Shown: positions 1 through 8,502 of the stretch, piece by piece | Layout of the letters: every line of letters begins with the position of its first letter | Position numbering within the stretch: the stretch's first letter is position 1 | DNA from: Thermomicrobiales bacterium | Lineage (GTDB): Bacteria > Chloroflexota > Chloroflexia > Thermomicrobiales > UBA6265 | Length of the DNA stretch: 54,099 nt | Assembly (NCBI GenBank): GCA_030447415.1 | Contig: JAUJOZ010000010.1 | Span: forward strand, 1-54,099 | Direction of reading: 5' to 3' | Made by a program: the position numbers and the translations under genes | Notes under the pieces: model-generated | The model's database searches: none | What the model saw: the letters and a program-made list of their open reading frames with translations, nothing else | Told to the model about the DNA's origin: nothing

Positions 1-205
1 CCCCCACCCTTACCCCCCCCCCCCCCCCCACCCGCCAGCTCTCTGGGTCTTTGTTGTCGTGGTGGGGGCTCTCCCGGGGGGGGGGGGGCCCCGCCCCGCC
101 CCCCCCCCCCGGGGGGCCCCCGGGGGCCCACGCCCCCCCCCGGGCGGGGGGGGGCCCCCGCCCCCCCGCGGGCGGGGGCCGGGGGGGGGGCCCCCCCCCC
201 GTCCC
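1..205. other. G/C homopolymer-rich contig end
   Basis: Almost all bases are long runs of C or G with no codon structure. It resembles sequencing or assembly noise at a contig end rather than biological sequence. No gene can be supported here. Confidence 0.7.
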
Positions 206-236
206 TTCGTCGAACGGTGATGGTCCGGTGGAGTCG

Positions 237-596
237 CTAGGCGACGCGTCGGCGCCAGCCGTACGCTGCCAACAGCACCGCGAGCGCCCCGCCAATGAGG
301 AGCAGTTCACTCCCGGCGTCGTGCCGCTGCGCCGCTGCTCCGGTCCCCGTCGCCGGCGCTGCGGTCACCCCACCGGTACCGGTGTCCGCCTCGGTGGTAG
401 CATCGTCGTCCGCATCCGCGGCCGGGGTCTCGTCCCCTTCATCTTCGCCAGCGTCCGCGGTTGCTACCACGGTGCCGTCCTCGGCGGTCGGTGTCTCGTC
501 GGTCTGAGCGCCAGCGCCGAACGCGGCCGCGGCCGAGAGGCCGAGGACGACGAACGCGACGACGAGCAGCCGCATCGAAGCGATGAATCGTTGCAT
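237..596 (-). CDS. small secreted, C-terminally anchored acidic surface protein
   Basis: About 119 residues. The ATG at 596 is chosen because a purine-rich GGGAGAGGG ribosome site lies just upstream and because the protein then opens with a signal peptide (MQRFIASMRLL followed by a hydrophobic, Ala-rich core ending near GAGAQ). The middle is a low-complexity Asp/Glu/Ala/Thr stretch, probably disordered. The C-terminus has a hydrophobic helix (LLLIGGALAVLLAAYGW) followed by RRR, the layout of a membrane- or wall-anchored surface protein, but no LPxTG motif is visible. No enzymatic domain is recognised. A longer upstream reading is open but shows no coding character. Confidence 0.7.
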   Translation of the reverse strand: MQRFIASMRLLVVAFVVLGLSAAAAFGAGAQTDETPTAEDGTVVATADAGEDEGDETPAADADDDATTEADTGTGGVTAAPATGTGAAAQRHDAGSELLLIGGALAVLLAAYGWRRRVA

Positions 597-1049
597 TGAT
601 ACACCCTCTCCCCAAAATGCAGCCCGGGTCATCCGGTGCGGCGCGCTTCCCCCGGATCGGGTCCGCCCGATCCTCGTCCTCCTCGCCAGCCGCCCGCCAA
701 CCACGCCAACGCCGCGCCTCGGCCGTGGTTGAGCGTTAATACGTCCGCGATCAAGACGCGGTGCTCCATCGGCGGACGCGCTCGCCGGCCCGCTGCACGA
801 TCGACGCCAGGTACCGCGATGTTTGTAGCCATTGCTACGAACTCGGGAAGCTCTGTCCACGTCGGCCCGACTGCGGTGGCGCGCTTCCGGGACACCGCCG
901 TTCGTCGCCGGCACACTCACTGTAGACCTTGCCCAGGCCCATCGCCCCCCGGGGAGACGGACCGGCGGGCACGCCACTCTGGCGGGATCGGGTCAGGAAC
1001 TCATCGTTTCGTGAGCTCCCGACAACCCCACCTGACCTCCTTGACTTCG
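597..1049. other. intergenic stretch, no gene seen
   Basis: It lies upstream of the anchored surface protein and downstream of the reductase, both on the minus strand. Open frames on both strands here are Arg/Pro-rich composition artefacts. No hairpin with a T-run or consensus promoter was found. Confidence 0.5.
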
Positions 1050-2243
1050 TCACCCCAGGTGCAGCAACAGTCGGGCGCCAAGGGCGGCGGTCGGCGGCAG
1101 GGGACGGACGCGGTCGAGGAAGGCGCGGAGGCGAGAGGGGTCGCTCAACCTGCGCTGGGCGGCGGCCTCGGCGCGTAGCCAGGGGTCGAAGCGACGGCGG
1201 ATGGCGCGAGCATAGGGGGCGATGGTCGCTGCCTCCGCACCCCCGGCCGCGAGCGCTGCGGCCACGGTTGTGCCGGCGCGGGCGCCCGACTCCAGCGCGA
1301 AGGCGATGCCCGCGCCGGTAAGGGGTCCTACGAAAGCGCCCGCCTCTCCCGCGACCAGCAAGCCGTCCGCGACGAGCCGGCGTCGGCGGGGTCCGAGATC
1401 GAGCGGCCACGCGCGCGGCGGGCCGAGGGCCGTCGCTCGCTCGAGCCAGGCGGCCGCCGGCGAAGCGGGGTCGGTCGTGAAGCGGGCGTAGAGCTCGCGC
1501 AGGTGCTCCCGTTCCGTACCGTCGCCGGGAACGAGCGTGCCGACGCCGACGTTGGCGCGACCGTCCGGCAGCGGGAAGACCCAACCGTAACCGGGCAGCA
1601 CCCAGGCGTCGAGGCAAAAAACGATCCGGTCGGGCGCCGCATCTACGCCGGCGAAGTACCCCCGGATGGCGATCCCCCGAGCCGGCTCGCCGTCTCCCCG
1701 CGGGGAGGGAGCGACGTCCGCGGCGACGCGGCAACCGTAGCCACCGGCCACGACGACGGCCCGCGCCCGCAGCCGGACCGCACCCTCCGGTCCCTGCCCA
1801 AGCACCTCGCGGCCAACGCCGGGAAGCCACGGCCCTACCTCCCGCACGGTGGCCTGTCGCACCTCAGCGCCGACCCGCTCGGCGGCGCGCACCAGCGCGT
1901 GATCGAACGTGGCGCGGGGGATGACACGGGCATCCGACCGGCGAAGCAGCACGCGACCCAGATGTGTCATCGGGGCCAGATCGAGCCTGCCATCGTCCGC
2001 CGTCAGCACGGCGCCGGCCAAGCGCGGGTAGGGCGCCAGATCCAGCTCATCCACGCCCAAGCGACGCGCCCAGGCCAGGGCACGCGCGCCGATCAGGTCG
2101 CCGCACGGTTTGTCCCGGGGAAAGGCGGCGCGGTCGAGCAACAGCGGCTGCCGCCCCGCCCGCGCGAGGGCCACAGCCGCCGCACTTCCCGCCGGCCCGG
2201 CCCCCACGACGACGACGTCAGCCTGCTCCACGCACGGATCCAC
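1050..2243 (-). CDS. geranylgeranyl reductase family FAD-dependent oxidoreductase
   Basis: About 397 residues, the usual length for the family that reduces isoprenoid double bonds (geranylgeranyl lipids, menaquinone side chains). The N-terminal Rossmann motif GAGPAG is at residues 14-19, followed by an acidic LLLDR strand end and the family-typical KPCGD motif near residue 47. A PGYGWVFPLPDG segment near the middle and a second FAD motif (GEAGAFVGPLTGAG) follow, so the whole family architecture is present. The GTG at 2243 is chosen from the position of the first beta-strand; its ribosome site is weak, and the frame is open further upstream without coding character. The exact substrate cannot be read from the sequence; menaquinone or lipid saturation is an inference from the family. 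Confidence 0.85.
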   Translation of the reverse strand: MDPCVEQADVVVVGAGPAGSAAAVALARAGRQPLLLDRAAFPRDKPCGDLIGARALAWARRLGVDELDLAPYPRLAGAVLTADDGRLDLAPMTHLGRVLLRRSDARVIPRATFDHALVRAAERVGAEVRQATVREVGPWLPGVGREVLGQGPEGAVRLRARAVVVAGGYGCRVAADVAPSPRGDGEPARGIAIRGYFAGVDAAPDRIVFCLDAWVLPGYGWVFPLPDGRANVGVGTLVPGDGTEREHLRELYARFTTDPASPAAAWLERATALGPPRAWPLDLGPRRRRLVADGLLVAGEAGAFVGPLTGAGIAFALESGARAGTTVAAALAAGGAEAATIAPYARAIRRRFDPWLRAEAAAQRRLSDPSRLRAFLDRVRPLPPTAALGARLLLHLG

Positions 2244-2491
2244 ACCGCCAACCGTACGCGATGGGGCAGTGAGGGACAAACCGTGACGTGACGCGCGCTG
2301 CACCGCCAGCGAGCGAACCGCTTCGGGAGCGGCGTGGCGCGTCCGTCCTCGAGGGTTACCGAGCACGGGATCCGGCGTGAGAGGCGCGCGGAACGGCCAG
2401 GCGAATGCCCGACGGGCCGCGACGTTTGGTGGACTCGATGGCCGGGCCGCCCACCCCCTCGGGACCGCGACCGCCGCCATCGTGGCTCGGC

Positions 2492-2728
2492 TCAGGCGGC
2501 TGCCGGCAGCGCCGCGGCGCGGTGGTCCTGCGCCCTGAAGGCAATCCGTACTCGGTCCAGCGCGAGCTCGACCGCCGAGAGCGTGAGCCCCGGCGTGGTG
2601 CACCAAAGATCGAGCGCCGCCTCGCGGGCGTACCGATCCAGCAGCGCGGCATCGGCTGCCCTGCCGAACGCCCACTGGGCGTCGGCCACCACCTGGTCGG
2701 CGAACGTCGATATCGCCATCTCGTCCAT
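2492..2728 (-). CDS. small hypothetical protein
   Basis: About 78 residues. The ATG at 2728 has a GAGG ribosome site 8 bases upstream (an earlier in-frame start at 2755 lacks one). The product is largely amphipathic helix (FADQVVADAQWAFGRA and onwards) with few low-complexity residues, which supports real coding. I do not recognise the family. It is not obviously co-transcribed with the reductase, from which about 250 bases separate it. Confidence 0.5.
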   Translation of the reverse strand: MDEMAISTFADQVVADAQWAFGRAADAALLDRYAREAALDLWCTTPGLTLSAVELALDRVRIAFRAQDHRAAALPAAA

Positions 2729-3053
2729 CGTCGTGTCCTCGTGCGCGGTACGCACCCGCGATCCTGCCGCGTGCGTCAGGCCGATGCTCCGTGTGTGGGA
2801 TGCGTGGCGACCGCCCGTGCCGTTCGCCCCCGAGGAGAATCGCGATACGAGACAATCATGGGGCGAGCACGTGACGGCAGTTCGGCCGCGATGTCACCGG
2901 GGTGTCACGAGCGCACAGGTCAGTTCCATCGGCGCCCCGCCTAACGGAGCACCCGGCCATCGCGCTCGACGCTCGAATGGCAACCGGCAAGTCCGCCGCA
3001 CCCACGATCTGCACCCGCCGTCGGAGGGTAGCCCGGAGAGGAGGCGAGCCATC
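2729..3053. other. divergent intergenic region
   Basis: It separates two small divergently oriented genes and so should hold both promoters. No consensus -35/-10 pair or palindrome stands out. Confidence 0.4.
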
Positions 3054-3314
3054 ATGGCCGCGGTGTTCACGGTGCTGTTCATCGTTGGGGCCGCTGGGCT
3101 TGGCTATGGGGTGAAGGGTTATCTGAGCGCCAGGGGCCACCGGAGTCGTCTGGGCAACCCATATCTACCGGTGGTGATCCTCTTCGGGGTGCTCATCGCC
3201 TACCTTGTCGCCAAGCTGATCTACGAGGAAGTGATCCCGTGTACCTTCGTCGACGATCGCTACTGCGACTTCGACTCAACCCAGTATTGGAACCTCTTCG
3301 GCTGGGAGTTCTAA
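3054..3314 (+). CDS. small two-helix membrane protein
   Basis: About 86 residues, starting at an ATG with an excellent GGAGAGGAGG ribosome site. Two hydrophobic helices are seen, roughly residues 2-22 (AAVFTVLFIVGAAGLGYGV) and 36-57 (PYLPVVILFGVLIAYLVAKL), joined by a short basic loop. The C-terminal tail is acidic and aromatic with two cysteines (PCTFVDDRYC) that could form a disulfide outside the membrane. No family is recognised. A longer in-frame reading upstream is present but is compositionally non-coding. Confidence 0.65.
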   Translation: MAAVFTVLFIVGAAGLGYGVKGYLSARGHRSRLGNPYLPVVILFGVLIAYLVAKLIYEEVIPCTFVDDRYCDFDSTQYWNLFGWEF

Positions 3315-3497
3315 CGGCGGTTGTCCGGAGCGCATGAGGCGATGGGCACCGCAGACCACAGCATCGGCGCGCCGCGGGTTCCATCGGCTGACGCATGGTG
3401 GACTCAGCCAGGTGATCACGCCCAGGGACTACCGTGGCGATTCACCGCCGGAGCCGGATGGAGAGCTGGACGGCGGGGGCGATTCGTCAGTCAAGCG

Positions 3498-4025
3498 CTA
3501 ATCGTCGTTGGTCGCCGGGCTCGTCTCCAGCTCCGCCAGCAGCCCCTCAAGATCCAGCGGGCGAGTCACCATCCGCAATTCTCCGGCGGCGGTGCGAGGC
3601 CATTCGGCTGGGTCGCGGTCGCGGTAGATCTCGATTCCGTTGCCGTCCGGGTCGTCGAAGTAGATCGCCTCGCTCACTCCGTGGTCCGAGGCGCCGCCGA
3701 TCTGGACACCGTGGGCAAGGAGGCGGGCAAGGGCGCGGGCCAGCTCCCGGCGATTCGGATACAGGATGGCAAAGTGGTATAGCCCGGTGGTGCCGAACGC
3801 AGGCCGCGAGCCGCCCTGGCTCTCCCAGACGTTGAGCCCCAGGTGATGGTGGTAGCCGCCCGCCGACAGGAAAGCGGCCTGATCGCCATAGCGAGTCATC
3901 AGCTCGAACCCGAAGGCGTCGCGGTAGTAGGCGATGGACCGTTCCAAGTCCGACACCTTGAGGTGGACGTGCCCGATGCGGGTTTCGGGGTGAATCGCGG
4001 ACTTGGCGATGGGGTGCTCGGCCAT
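3498..4025 (-). CDS. VOC-family (catechol 2,3-dioxygenase / glyoxalase-like) protein
   Basis: About 175 residues. It shows the vicinal-oxygen-chelate fold signature: a first beta-alpha-beta-beta-beta module opening with GHVHLKVSDLERSIAYYRDA, an internal TGLYHFAILYP segment supplying the second metal-ligand histidine, and DPDGNGIEIYRDR supplying the glutamate. These match the metal-binding pattern of extradiol dioxygenases of the CatE (Bacillus) type. It lies just downstream of a second VOC dioxygenase in the same orientation, in a cluster with a flavin reductase-like protein and an HxlR regulator, which suggests degradation of catechols or quinones. The family is broad (isomerases, resistance proteins), so the reaction is inferred. 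Confidence 0.8.
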   Translation of the reverse strand: MAEHPIAKSAIHPETRIGHVHLKVSDLERSIAYYRDAFGFELMTRYGDQAAFLSAGGYHHHLGLNVWESQGGSRPAFGTTGLYHFAILYPNRRELARALARLLAHGVQIGGASDHGVSEAIYFDDPDGNGIEIYRDRDPAEWPRTAAGELRMVTRPLDLEGLLAELETSPATNDD

Positions 4026-4144
4026 GGCGGCGATCTCCTTTCCATGAAGCGGTCGATTACTGGACGGCGGAAGCAGCGGACGGTACGCCTGGGGGGGTCA
4101 ACTCCCCCTCGCGGGCCACTCGGTGCCGCTCCAACCCGGGCATG

Positions 4145-5134
4145 CTATCCCACGCGACGACCGGGCACCGGCTCGAGGGGCGTCAGCCCGGCCTCGATCG
4201 CGGTTCGGCGGGGCTCGAGGAACGGCGGCAGCGCGAGGCGCTCGCCGAGGTGCGCCGGGTCTTCGTCGGTGGCGAAACCGGGGCCATCGGTGGCAATTTC
4301 GAACAGGACCCCGCCGGGCTCCCGAAAGTAGATCGAGCAGAAGTAGAAGCGATCGATCACCGGCGTGACCCCCAACCCGGCCGCGTGGATCCGCTCGCGC
4401 CACGCCCGGTGCGCCTCGTCGTCGGGCACGCGAAAGGCAACGTGGTGGACACCACCGATCCCGACCCGACCGCGCGGCAGGCCAGGTCGCTCGGCGACGT
4501 GCAGCTCGCTGCGCGAAGCGCCGGACCTCGTCACGTAGACCACGATGCGCCCCGCCGGATCCTCTGGGTGCGGGTACGTGTCGATCTCCCGGAAGCCGAG
4601 GACCTCCGTCAGCGTCCAAGCGGTCGGGCTGAGGTCGTTAACGGTGATGGCAACGGCCTGCAGACCACGAATCTGCGCTTCCGCCGGGATGGGGCTACCG
4701 ATCCAGGGTGGCGTCTCCGCCGCCGCGTCGTCCTCAACCAGCCCGAGCCGCTGGCCCTCGGGGTCGCGGAACCGCAAGACCGCCCGTCCCCTGTGGTCCA
4801 CGATCGGGCCGTGCACGACGCCGAGGTCGGCGAACCTCGACGCCCACCAGTCGAGGGCGTCACGGCTCGTCACCCGGAGCGTGAACCCGGCGATGGTACC
4901 GGCGCCGGATCGGTTCGGGCCGGCATGCGGCCAGTCGAAGAAGGTGACCTCGGTACCGGGACGGCCGAGCTCGTCGCCATAGAAGAGGTGGTAGGCGGAG
5001 ACATCGTCCTGGTTGACCGTTTTCTTCACGAGGCGCAGACCGAGCACGCCGGTGTAGAAGGCGACGTTGTCGGCGGCTCGGCCGGTGACGGCGGTCAGGT
5101 GATGGATGCCGCCGACCGGGGCTGGCGATTCCAC
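4145..5134 (-). CDS. ring-cleaving dioxygenase, MhqO-like
   Basis: About 329 residues made of two tandem VOC modules. The GTG at 5134 is chosen because GGAGG lies six bases upstream and the product then begins right before the first module (GGIHHLTAVTG). The second half repeats the pattern with GVHHVAFRVPDDEAH and closes with GGVLFEIATDGPGF, giving the His/His/Glu metal site expected of the hydroquinone-specific extradiol dioxygenases (MhqO/MhqA group). In Bacillus MhqO is induced by quinones and catechols. It is in tandem with another VOC protein downstream and a flavin reductase-like gene upstream, consistent with an electrophile or aromatic detoxification operon. Confidence 0.87.
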   Translation of the reverse strand: MESPAPVGGIHHLTAVTGRAADNVAFYTGVLGLRLVKKTVNQDDVSAYHLFYGDELGRPGTEVTFFDWPHAGPNRSGAGTIAGFTLRVTSRDALDWWASRFADLGVVHGPIVDHRGRAVLRFRDPEGQRLGLVEDDAAAETPPWIGSPIPAEAQIRGLQAVAITVNDLSPTAWTLTEVLGFREIDTYPHPEDPAGRIVVYVTRSGASRSELHVAERPGLPRGRVGIGGVHHVAFRVPDDEAHRAWRERIHAAGLGVTPVIDRFYFCSIYFREPGGVLFEIATDGPGFATDEDPAHLGERLALPPFLEPRRTAIEAGLTPLEPVPGRRVG

Positions 5135-5233
5135 GATGGTCCTCCGAGGTCTACAGTTGGTCGTCGATACTCGTCGCGAGCGCGCCACCGTGCGGACGGA
5201 TGCGGACCGGGGCCGGGGCCGACTATGCCGATG

Positions 5234-5962
5234 TTAGCCCCGACGCGGCGGGCCCGCCGCGTCGCGCGCCCCGGCATTGCCCGCTCGCTCGGTGAGCAAG
5301 CCGGCGTAGGTCGGGCGTTGCAGCTCAAACAGGTCGGCGGTGCGCGTGTAGGTCGAGCCGGCGAGGCGACCAATGGCGCGCAGGAGATCGGGGGCCACGC
5401 GGTCACCACGCATGACGGCCTCCGCCAGGCGAAGGTGGACCACCTCGCCGATGACGAGGAAACAGTCGCCGATCGGCTTGATCTCGATCAGCCGCATCTC
5501 CATCGACACCGGCGCCTCGGCCACGGCCGGCGCCGAGACCCGCCGCGACGGCTCGGCCGTCAGACCGGCCCAGGCGAACTCGCTCTCCTCCGGCGGGAAG
5601 TTAGCCGCCGAAGGGTTAACCCGGTCGGCCAGATCCTCGCCGGCGACGTTGATGACGTACTCGCCGGTCCGCTCGACGTTGCGCAGCGTGTCCTTGATCC
5701 CAACGCTGACGAAGCCAAGCATCGGCGGCTGGTGGGCAAGGACGGTGAAATAGGAGTGCGGGGCGACGTTCGCCACGCCATTGGGACCGACGGACGAGAC
5801 CCACGCGATCGGTCGCGGCACGACGATCGACGTCAACAGCCCGTACAGCGCTCGCGGCGCCACGTTCGCCGGGTCGAGCTCGCGAACCGCGCTCGCGGCA
5901 AGGAGCGGGTCCCGCCCGAGAGGTCGCTCGTCCTGAGTTGTGGTCGGGGGGCTTAGGTGCAT
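5234..5962 (-). CDS. flavin reductase family protein (FMN-binding split barrel)
   Basis: About 242 residues. The core starts with LYGLLTSIVVPRPIAWVSSV, the FMN-binding split-barrel entry seen in the DIM6/NTAB group, followed by NVAPHSYFTVLAHQPPMLGF and GEYVINVAGEDLADRVN. Members bind FMN and act as flavin reductases or as partners of oxygenases. The ATG at 5962 is the most likely start, though no strong ribosome site precedes it; the upstream open frame is compositionally non-coding. Its place directly upstream of a ring-cleaving dioxygenase (about 100 bases apart, same strand) fits a role in aromatic or quinone metabolism, but the partner is not proven. Confidence 0.82.
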   Translation of the reverse strand: MHLSPPTTTQDERPLGRDPLLAASAVRELDPANVAPRALYGLLTSIVVPRPIAWVSSVGPNGVANVAPHSYFTVLAHQPPMLGFVSVGIKDTLRNVERTGEYVINVAGEDLADRVNPSAANFPPEESEFAWAGLTAEPSRRVSAPAVAEAPVSMEMRLIEIKPIGDCFLVIGEVVHLRLAEAVMRGDRVAPDLLRAIGRLAGSTYTRTADLFELQRPTYAGLLTERAGNAGARDAAGPPRRG

Positions 5963-6265
5963 CGGTGTGAACAACTCTCGATCTGGATCCGGCTCGAATC
6001 CGGCGGCGAGGCGCCGCCGACGGGTCGTCACCTGCTGAACCGGATGAGCATGAACCGGACCGCGATACCGGTGGGGACACGGAAAGCCGGGCAGCCGCGG
6101 GCGAGATCCGAGATCCAGCTGGCCACCCCTTGCTCCGGTCGGCGCGGCGTCGAGCAGCGGTCCAGCGAGCGGCGCCGGGCCAGCGCTCGTCACCCGCCCG
6201 CCGCCACCACTCGTCACCGTCCCCCGCCGCCGCGAGCCGACCGAGCGAGCACCGGCTTGGCGTCC
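5963..6265. other. intergenic stretch
   Basis: About 300 bases between the YceI-like gene and the flavin reductase-like gene, both on the minus strand. No terminator, palindrome or small gene could be supported. Confidence 0.4.
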
Positions 6266-6832
6266 TTAGGCCTGCCGCACCGCCTGGATCTCGAGCGTGA
6301 GCTTGACCGCGTCGCTGACGAGGACACCCCCGGTCTCCAGCACCGCGTTCCACTCGAGGCCGAAGTCCTTGCGGCTGATCTCCCCGGTTGCGCTGTAGCC
6401 AGCAACCGTCTGACCCCAGGGATTCGTGCCGCGGCCGTTGAAGACGGCGTCCAGCGTCACTTCGCGGGTGACGCCCCGGATCGTGAGGTCGCCGACGAGG
6501 CGGAAGCGATCCCCGCCGAGATCTTCGACGCGGGTGCTCATGAATGTCATCGTCGGGTACTGCTCGACGTCGAAGAAGTCGGCCGAGCGAAGGTGGCCGT
6601 CGCGCTGCTCCTCGCGGGTGTCGATCGTGCTGACGTCGACCTCGACGTCGACCGAGGCGCGGGTGAGATCGGCCTCGTCCAACGTGATGGTTCCGGTTAC
6701 GCCGCCGAAGCGGCCCTTCACGGTCGAGAACATCATGTGCTTGACGGAGAACTCGACCAGCGAATGCTTGGGGTCGATCTGCCACGTCGTCCGAGCGACC
6801 GTGTCGATCTGCGGCTGGATGGTCGCAACCAT
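6266..6832 (-). CDS. YceI family lipocalin-like protein
   Basis: About 188 residues, cytoplasmic by appearance because no signal peptide precedes the domain. The YceI signature is clear: TWQIDPKHSLVEFSVKHMM at the start, VKGRFGGVTGTITLDE, the SADFFDVEQYPTMTF segment and a final GLEWNAVLETGGVLVSD strand. YceI proteins form a lipocalin-like barrel that binds long amphipathic isoprenoids such as polyprenyl quinones. The ATG at 6832 has a GGAAGGAG ribosome site. It is divergently transcribed from an HxlR regulator, and a perfect palindrome covers its predicted transcription start, so it is the likely direct target of that regulator. Confidence 0.9.
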   Translation of the reverse strand: MVATIQPQIDTVARTTWQIDPKHSLVEFSVKHMMFSTVKGRFGGVTGTITLDEADLTRASVDVEVDVSTIDTREEQRDGHLRSADFFDVEQYPTMTFMSTRVEDLGGDRFRLVGDLTIRGVTREVTLDAVFNGRGTNPWGQTVAGYSATGEISRKDFGLEWNAVLETGGVLVSDAVKLTLEIQAVRQA

Positions 6833-6937
6833 CGTGTCTAGCTCCTTCCCTCCCAGTGTGGGAGCGGTGTTTGGGGGAGGACCAGGACCTCCCAACGGCT
6901 GTGGTCCGCGGCCGGCCGTGAACCCTCCCGGCCGTCG

Positions 6938-6994
6938 CTTACCATTGGTAAGAGAGTGTACTGCGGCATACTTACGTTTGTCAAGTGACTTACC
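6938..6994. promoter_or_regulatory. HxlR operator cluster between yceI and hxlR
   Basis: A perfect inverted repeat CTTACCATTGGTAAG (6938-6952, 5-6-bp arms) is followed by a degenerate copy CTTACGTTTGTCAAG (6971-6985, two arm mismatches) over the yceI -35 box and a further half-site ACTTACC at 6988-6994. The spacing and placement suit dimer binding that blocks both divergent promoters. That the neighbouring HxlR protein is the ligand is an inference. Confidence 0.55.
6955..6984 (-). promoter_or_regulatory. predicted promoter of the YceI gene
   Basis: On the minus strand a perfect TTGACA (-35, 6984-6979) is followed after 18 bases by TACACT (-10, 6960-6955). The implied start of transcription, near 6948, falls inside the palindrome at 6938-6952. 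Confidence 0.65.
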
Positions 6995-7014
6995 GATAGT
7001 GATCTAGAGCGTGG

Positions 7015-7027
7015 TACAATGGTCGTC
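7015..7027 (+). promoter_or_regulatory. extended -10 element of the hxlR gene (leaderless)
   Basis: TACAAT at 7015-7020 is preceded by TG-G, an extended -10, and lies seven bases before the ATG at 7028. No good -35 and no ribosome site are seen, so the message probably starts at the start codon. Confidence 0.5.
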
Positions 7028-7399
7028 ATGAGCAAGCACGTCGCGGGCGATTTCTGTCCGGTCTACCATCACGCCGTCGAGCTGATCGGCCGCCGCTGGA
7101 CTGGTGCCATCGTGCGCATCCTCCTCGGCGGTACGACTCGCTTCAGCGACATCGCGGCGGCCATCCCCGGCCTCAGCGACCGCCTCCTCTCAGAGCGGCT
7201 GAAGGAACTGGAGGCGGAAGGCATTGTGACCCGGACAGTCATCCCCGAGATCCCGGTGCGGATCGAGTACCGTCTGACGCCAAAGGGGCGCGCCTTGGGC
7301 GACGTGGTCGACGCCATCTCCGCCTGGGCCGGCGCGTGGACCGAGCCGCACGGCGACGAAGCGGCCGCTGAGGCCAGAGCGCTGGCACTGGCCGAATGA
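7028..7399 (+). CDS. HxlR family transcriptional regulator
   Basis: About 123 residues. The winged-helix core runs from CPVYHHAVELIGRRWTGAIV through RFSDIAAAIPGLSDRLLSERLKELE (recognition helix) to EYRLTPKGRALG (wing). The conserved N-terminal cysteine, Cys10 with this start, is the residue used for thiol sensing of quinones and diamide in the YodB/HypR/CatR members of this family. The ATG at 7028 is preferred over one three codons earlier because the earlier one overlaps the -10 element. It is divergent from a YceI gene, and ring-cleaving dioxygenases lie beyond, matching the known link of HxlR proteins to electrophile stress. Ligand and targets are inferred. Confidence 0.87.
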   Translation: MSKHVAGDFCPVYHHAVELIGRRWTGAIVRILLGGTTRFSDIAAAIPGLSDRLLSERLKELEAEGIVTRTVIPEIPVRIEYRLTPKGRALGDVVDAISAWAGAWTEPHGDEAAAEARALALAE

Positions 7400-7642
7400 G
7401 CGCCGGTCGCTCGTTCCTGGCGCACCCCCCATCCACGACCGCCGCTGCGTAACATCCCCGTCATCTTCGTCCCCGCCCGCTCACGCCTACGTGCCACCAT
7501 GGCGGTGGGCGCGGCGTTTGGTGCGACGATCGCGGCCAGCGCCGCCGGGGGCGGGTATAAGATGGTCCGACTGATTGCCCGTGTCGATCGACACCGGGTG
7601 ACGCTCGACCGAGCCGGCGGTATCCGGGACGCGGCGCCGACC

Positions 7643-8326
7643 ATGCCGACCATCCTCCTCGTCGACGACGAGCCGATCGTGCGCGAGGTCGTCGAGCGCT
7701 ACCTGCGGCAGGACGGCTTCGCCGTCGAGGTCGCTCGCGACGGTGACGAGGCGTTGCGCCGGTTTTCGGCCGCCCGTCCCGACCTCGTCCTCCTCGACCT
7801 GATGCTGCCCGGCGTCGACGGCCTGGGGGTCTGCCGCCGGATCCGCGCCCAGAGCAACGTCCCGGTCATCATGCTGACCGCCAAGGGGGACGAGACAGAC
7901 ACGATCATCGGTCTCGGCGTCGGCGCGGACGACTACGTCGCCAAGCCATTCAGCCCGCGCGAGTTGGTTGCTCGGGTGAAGGCGGTCCTGCGACGCGCCG
8001 GCGCGCCGTCGCCCGTGGCCGAGGGCGACCCACTTCGCTTCGGCGCGCTGACCATCCGCCCGGACCAGCGGCGGGTCGAGCTCGCGGGTCAGGCGGTGGA
8101 GTTGACTGCCCGGGAGTTCGACCTCCTCGTCTTCCTCGCCGCCCACCCGGGCCAGGTCTTCTCCCGAGACGAGCTGCTCGACAAGGTCTGGGACTGGGCC
8201 TACGCCAGCGACGGCGGCACGGTGACGGTTCACGTCCGCCGCCTGCGGCAGAAGATCGAGGCCGACCCGGAGCGTCCCCGCCACGTCAAGACCGTCTGGG
8301 GTGTCGGCTACAAGTTCGAGCCGTGA
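7643..8326 (+). CDS. OmpR/PhoB-type response regulator
   Basis: About 227 residues. The receiver domain begins MPTILLVDDEP with the acidic pair at residues 8-9, the phospho-acceptor Asp52 (LVLLDLMLPG), Thr79 and the switch lysine at 101 (VAKPF). A winged-helix DNA-binding domain follows from about residue 130 (LTAREFDLLVFLAAHPGQVF and HVRRLRQKIEADPERPRHV), ending in the standard GVGYKFEP. The ATG at 7643 is chosen because the domain starts there; an upstream in-frame extension is not conserved-looking. The partner kinase gene follows on the same strand after about 175 bases. The stimulus is unknown. A TATAAG at 7556 upstream may be a -10, without a convincing -35. Confidence 0.93.
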   Translation: MPTILLVDDEPIVREVVERYLRQDGFAVEVARDGDEALRRFSAARPDLVLLDLMLPGVDGLGVCRRIRAQSNVPVIMLTAKGDETDTIIGLGVGADDYVAKPFSPRELVARVKAVLRRAGAPSPVAEGDPLRFGALTIRPDQRRVELAGQAVELTAREFDLLVFLAAHPGQVFSRDELLDKVWDWAYASDGGTVTVHVRRLRQKIEADPERPRHVKTVWGVGYKFEP

Positions 8327-8502
8327 GAGGAACCGCAGGCGGCAGCCGGCAGAACGATCGGCCGGGCACGGCATCCCGTGCCCTCACCGATCCCGTGGCC
8401 GGGCGGGTTGCGAACCGTCCCGGCCCAGGATGACCCGGTTCGAGGCCCACGGGGCGAGCCCGTTTCGCCACTCGACGGTCGGTTCGGTGGGGGAGGACGC
8501 TC

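Noticed and set aside
4142..5956. Long open frame on the plus strand, about 600 codons
   Set aside because: It is antisense to the dioxygenase and flavin reductase genes; its Arg/Asp/Val-rich composition is the mirror of GC-rich codons, with no domain.
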